Positions 63,882-64,000 of a stretch of 64,000 nucleotides of DNA are shown piece by piece. The stretch covers positions 2,837,501-2,901,500 of the forward strand of contig CALZFC010000009.1 in the NCBI GenBank assembly GCA_945643635.1. The letters are read 5' to 3'. Origin of the DNA: Allodiplogaster sudhausi. Its lineage: Eukaryota; Nematoda; Chromadorea; Rhabditida; Diplogasteridae. Under the pieces are notes generated by a model that had not been told where the DNA came from, did not search any database, and saw only the letters and a list, made by a program, of their open reading frames with translations. Numbering within the stretch: the stretch's first letter is position 1; every line of letters begins with the position of its first letter. The position numbers and the translations under genes are program-made.

Positions 63882-64000
63882 ATGTCTCGAGGTAGAAAAA
63901 AAATTTAAATTTAAATATGACACACTGTTTCTTTATCTAATTCTAATGAAAAATAACTTTAGATCTCACTTGCAAGGAGACAATGCCGAAGGACGACGAC
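63882..64000 (+). CDS. 5' end of a gene running off the right edge
   Basis: A very short first exon (63882-63891, ATG TCT CGA G) ends at a GT donor. An acceptor TTTTAG at 63957-63962 opens a second exon in the matching phase, reading MSRDLTCKETMPKDDD to the window end. The small first exon resembles the start of the MAP kinase kinase gene here. Too little is present to identify the product. Confidence 0.4.

Overview
The window is nuclear DNA of a nematode. The evidence is an nlp-3 neuropeptide precursor with the exact NLP-3 peptides, a major-sperm-protein-domain gene, a nuclear receptor of the nematode-expanded type (P-box CNGCKT), an astacin with ShKT domains, a SEK-1-type MAP kinase kinase and an NK1-class homeobox gene. 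It is not Caenorhabditis: genes carry many introns (9 to 15 exons are common), intergenic DNA is long, and (CT)n/(GA)n tracts are everywhere. A free-living chromadorian outside Caenorhabditis (for example Plectus-like) would fit, but the genus cannot be fixed from sequence alone. Exon models were built by hand from splice sites and reading-frame phase, and every long model closes in frame.

Layout. 1-2213 (+): 3' part of an EB-module protein with extreme proline and threonine tracts. 2957-3509 (+): small unknown gene. 4042-4488 (-) and 8753-9232 (-): two paralogous secreted peptides of the macin family, with an NK1 homeobox gene (6952-8253, -) between them. 10670-12295 (+): MSP-domain protein. 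13228-15049 (-): G-protein alpha subunit. 15929-19784 (+): 913-residue single-pass membrane protein with a C-type lectin domain, mucin-like stalk and long proline-rich tail. 21049-21400 (+): nlp-3. 21854-23902 (-): probable GNAT acetyltransferase. 25879-31780 (-): nuclear receptor. 31.8-46.0 kb: a gene-poor stretch full of purine/pyrimidine tracts, with one tRNA-Lys (42286-42358, -). 46033-48438 (+): MAP kinase kinase. 51321-54826 (+): Sfp-type phosphopantetheinyl transferase. 57603-61487 (+): astacin with three ShKT domains. 62.8-64.0 kb: a possible short secreted-peptide ORF with a TATA box, and the first two exons of a gene that leaves the window.

The genes are unrelated neighbours with no sign of operons; spacing is kilobases and strands are mixed. 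The most interesting content is the macin pair. The cysteine and WSRC/TG-LW framework of this antimicrobial-peptide family, which I know from leeches, molluscs and Hydra, is present here in two genes with identical exon structure. One copy is strongly cationic with ten cysteines; the other has lost a cysteine (Cys to Tyr) and its positive charge. Further points of note are a G-alpha with serine at the Ras-Gly12-equivalent position, a nuclear receptor with about 160 extra residues inside its ligand-binding domain, and the large lectin receptor.
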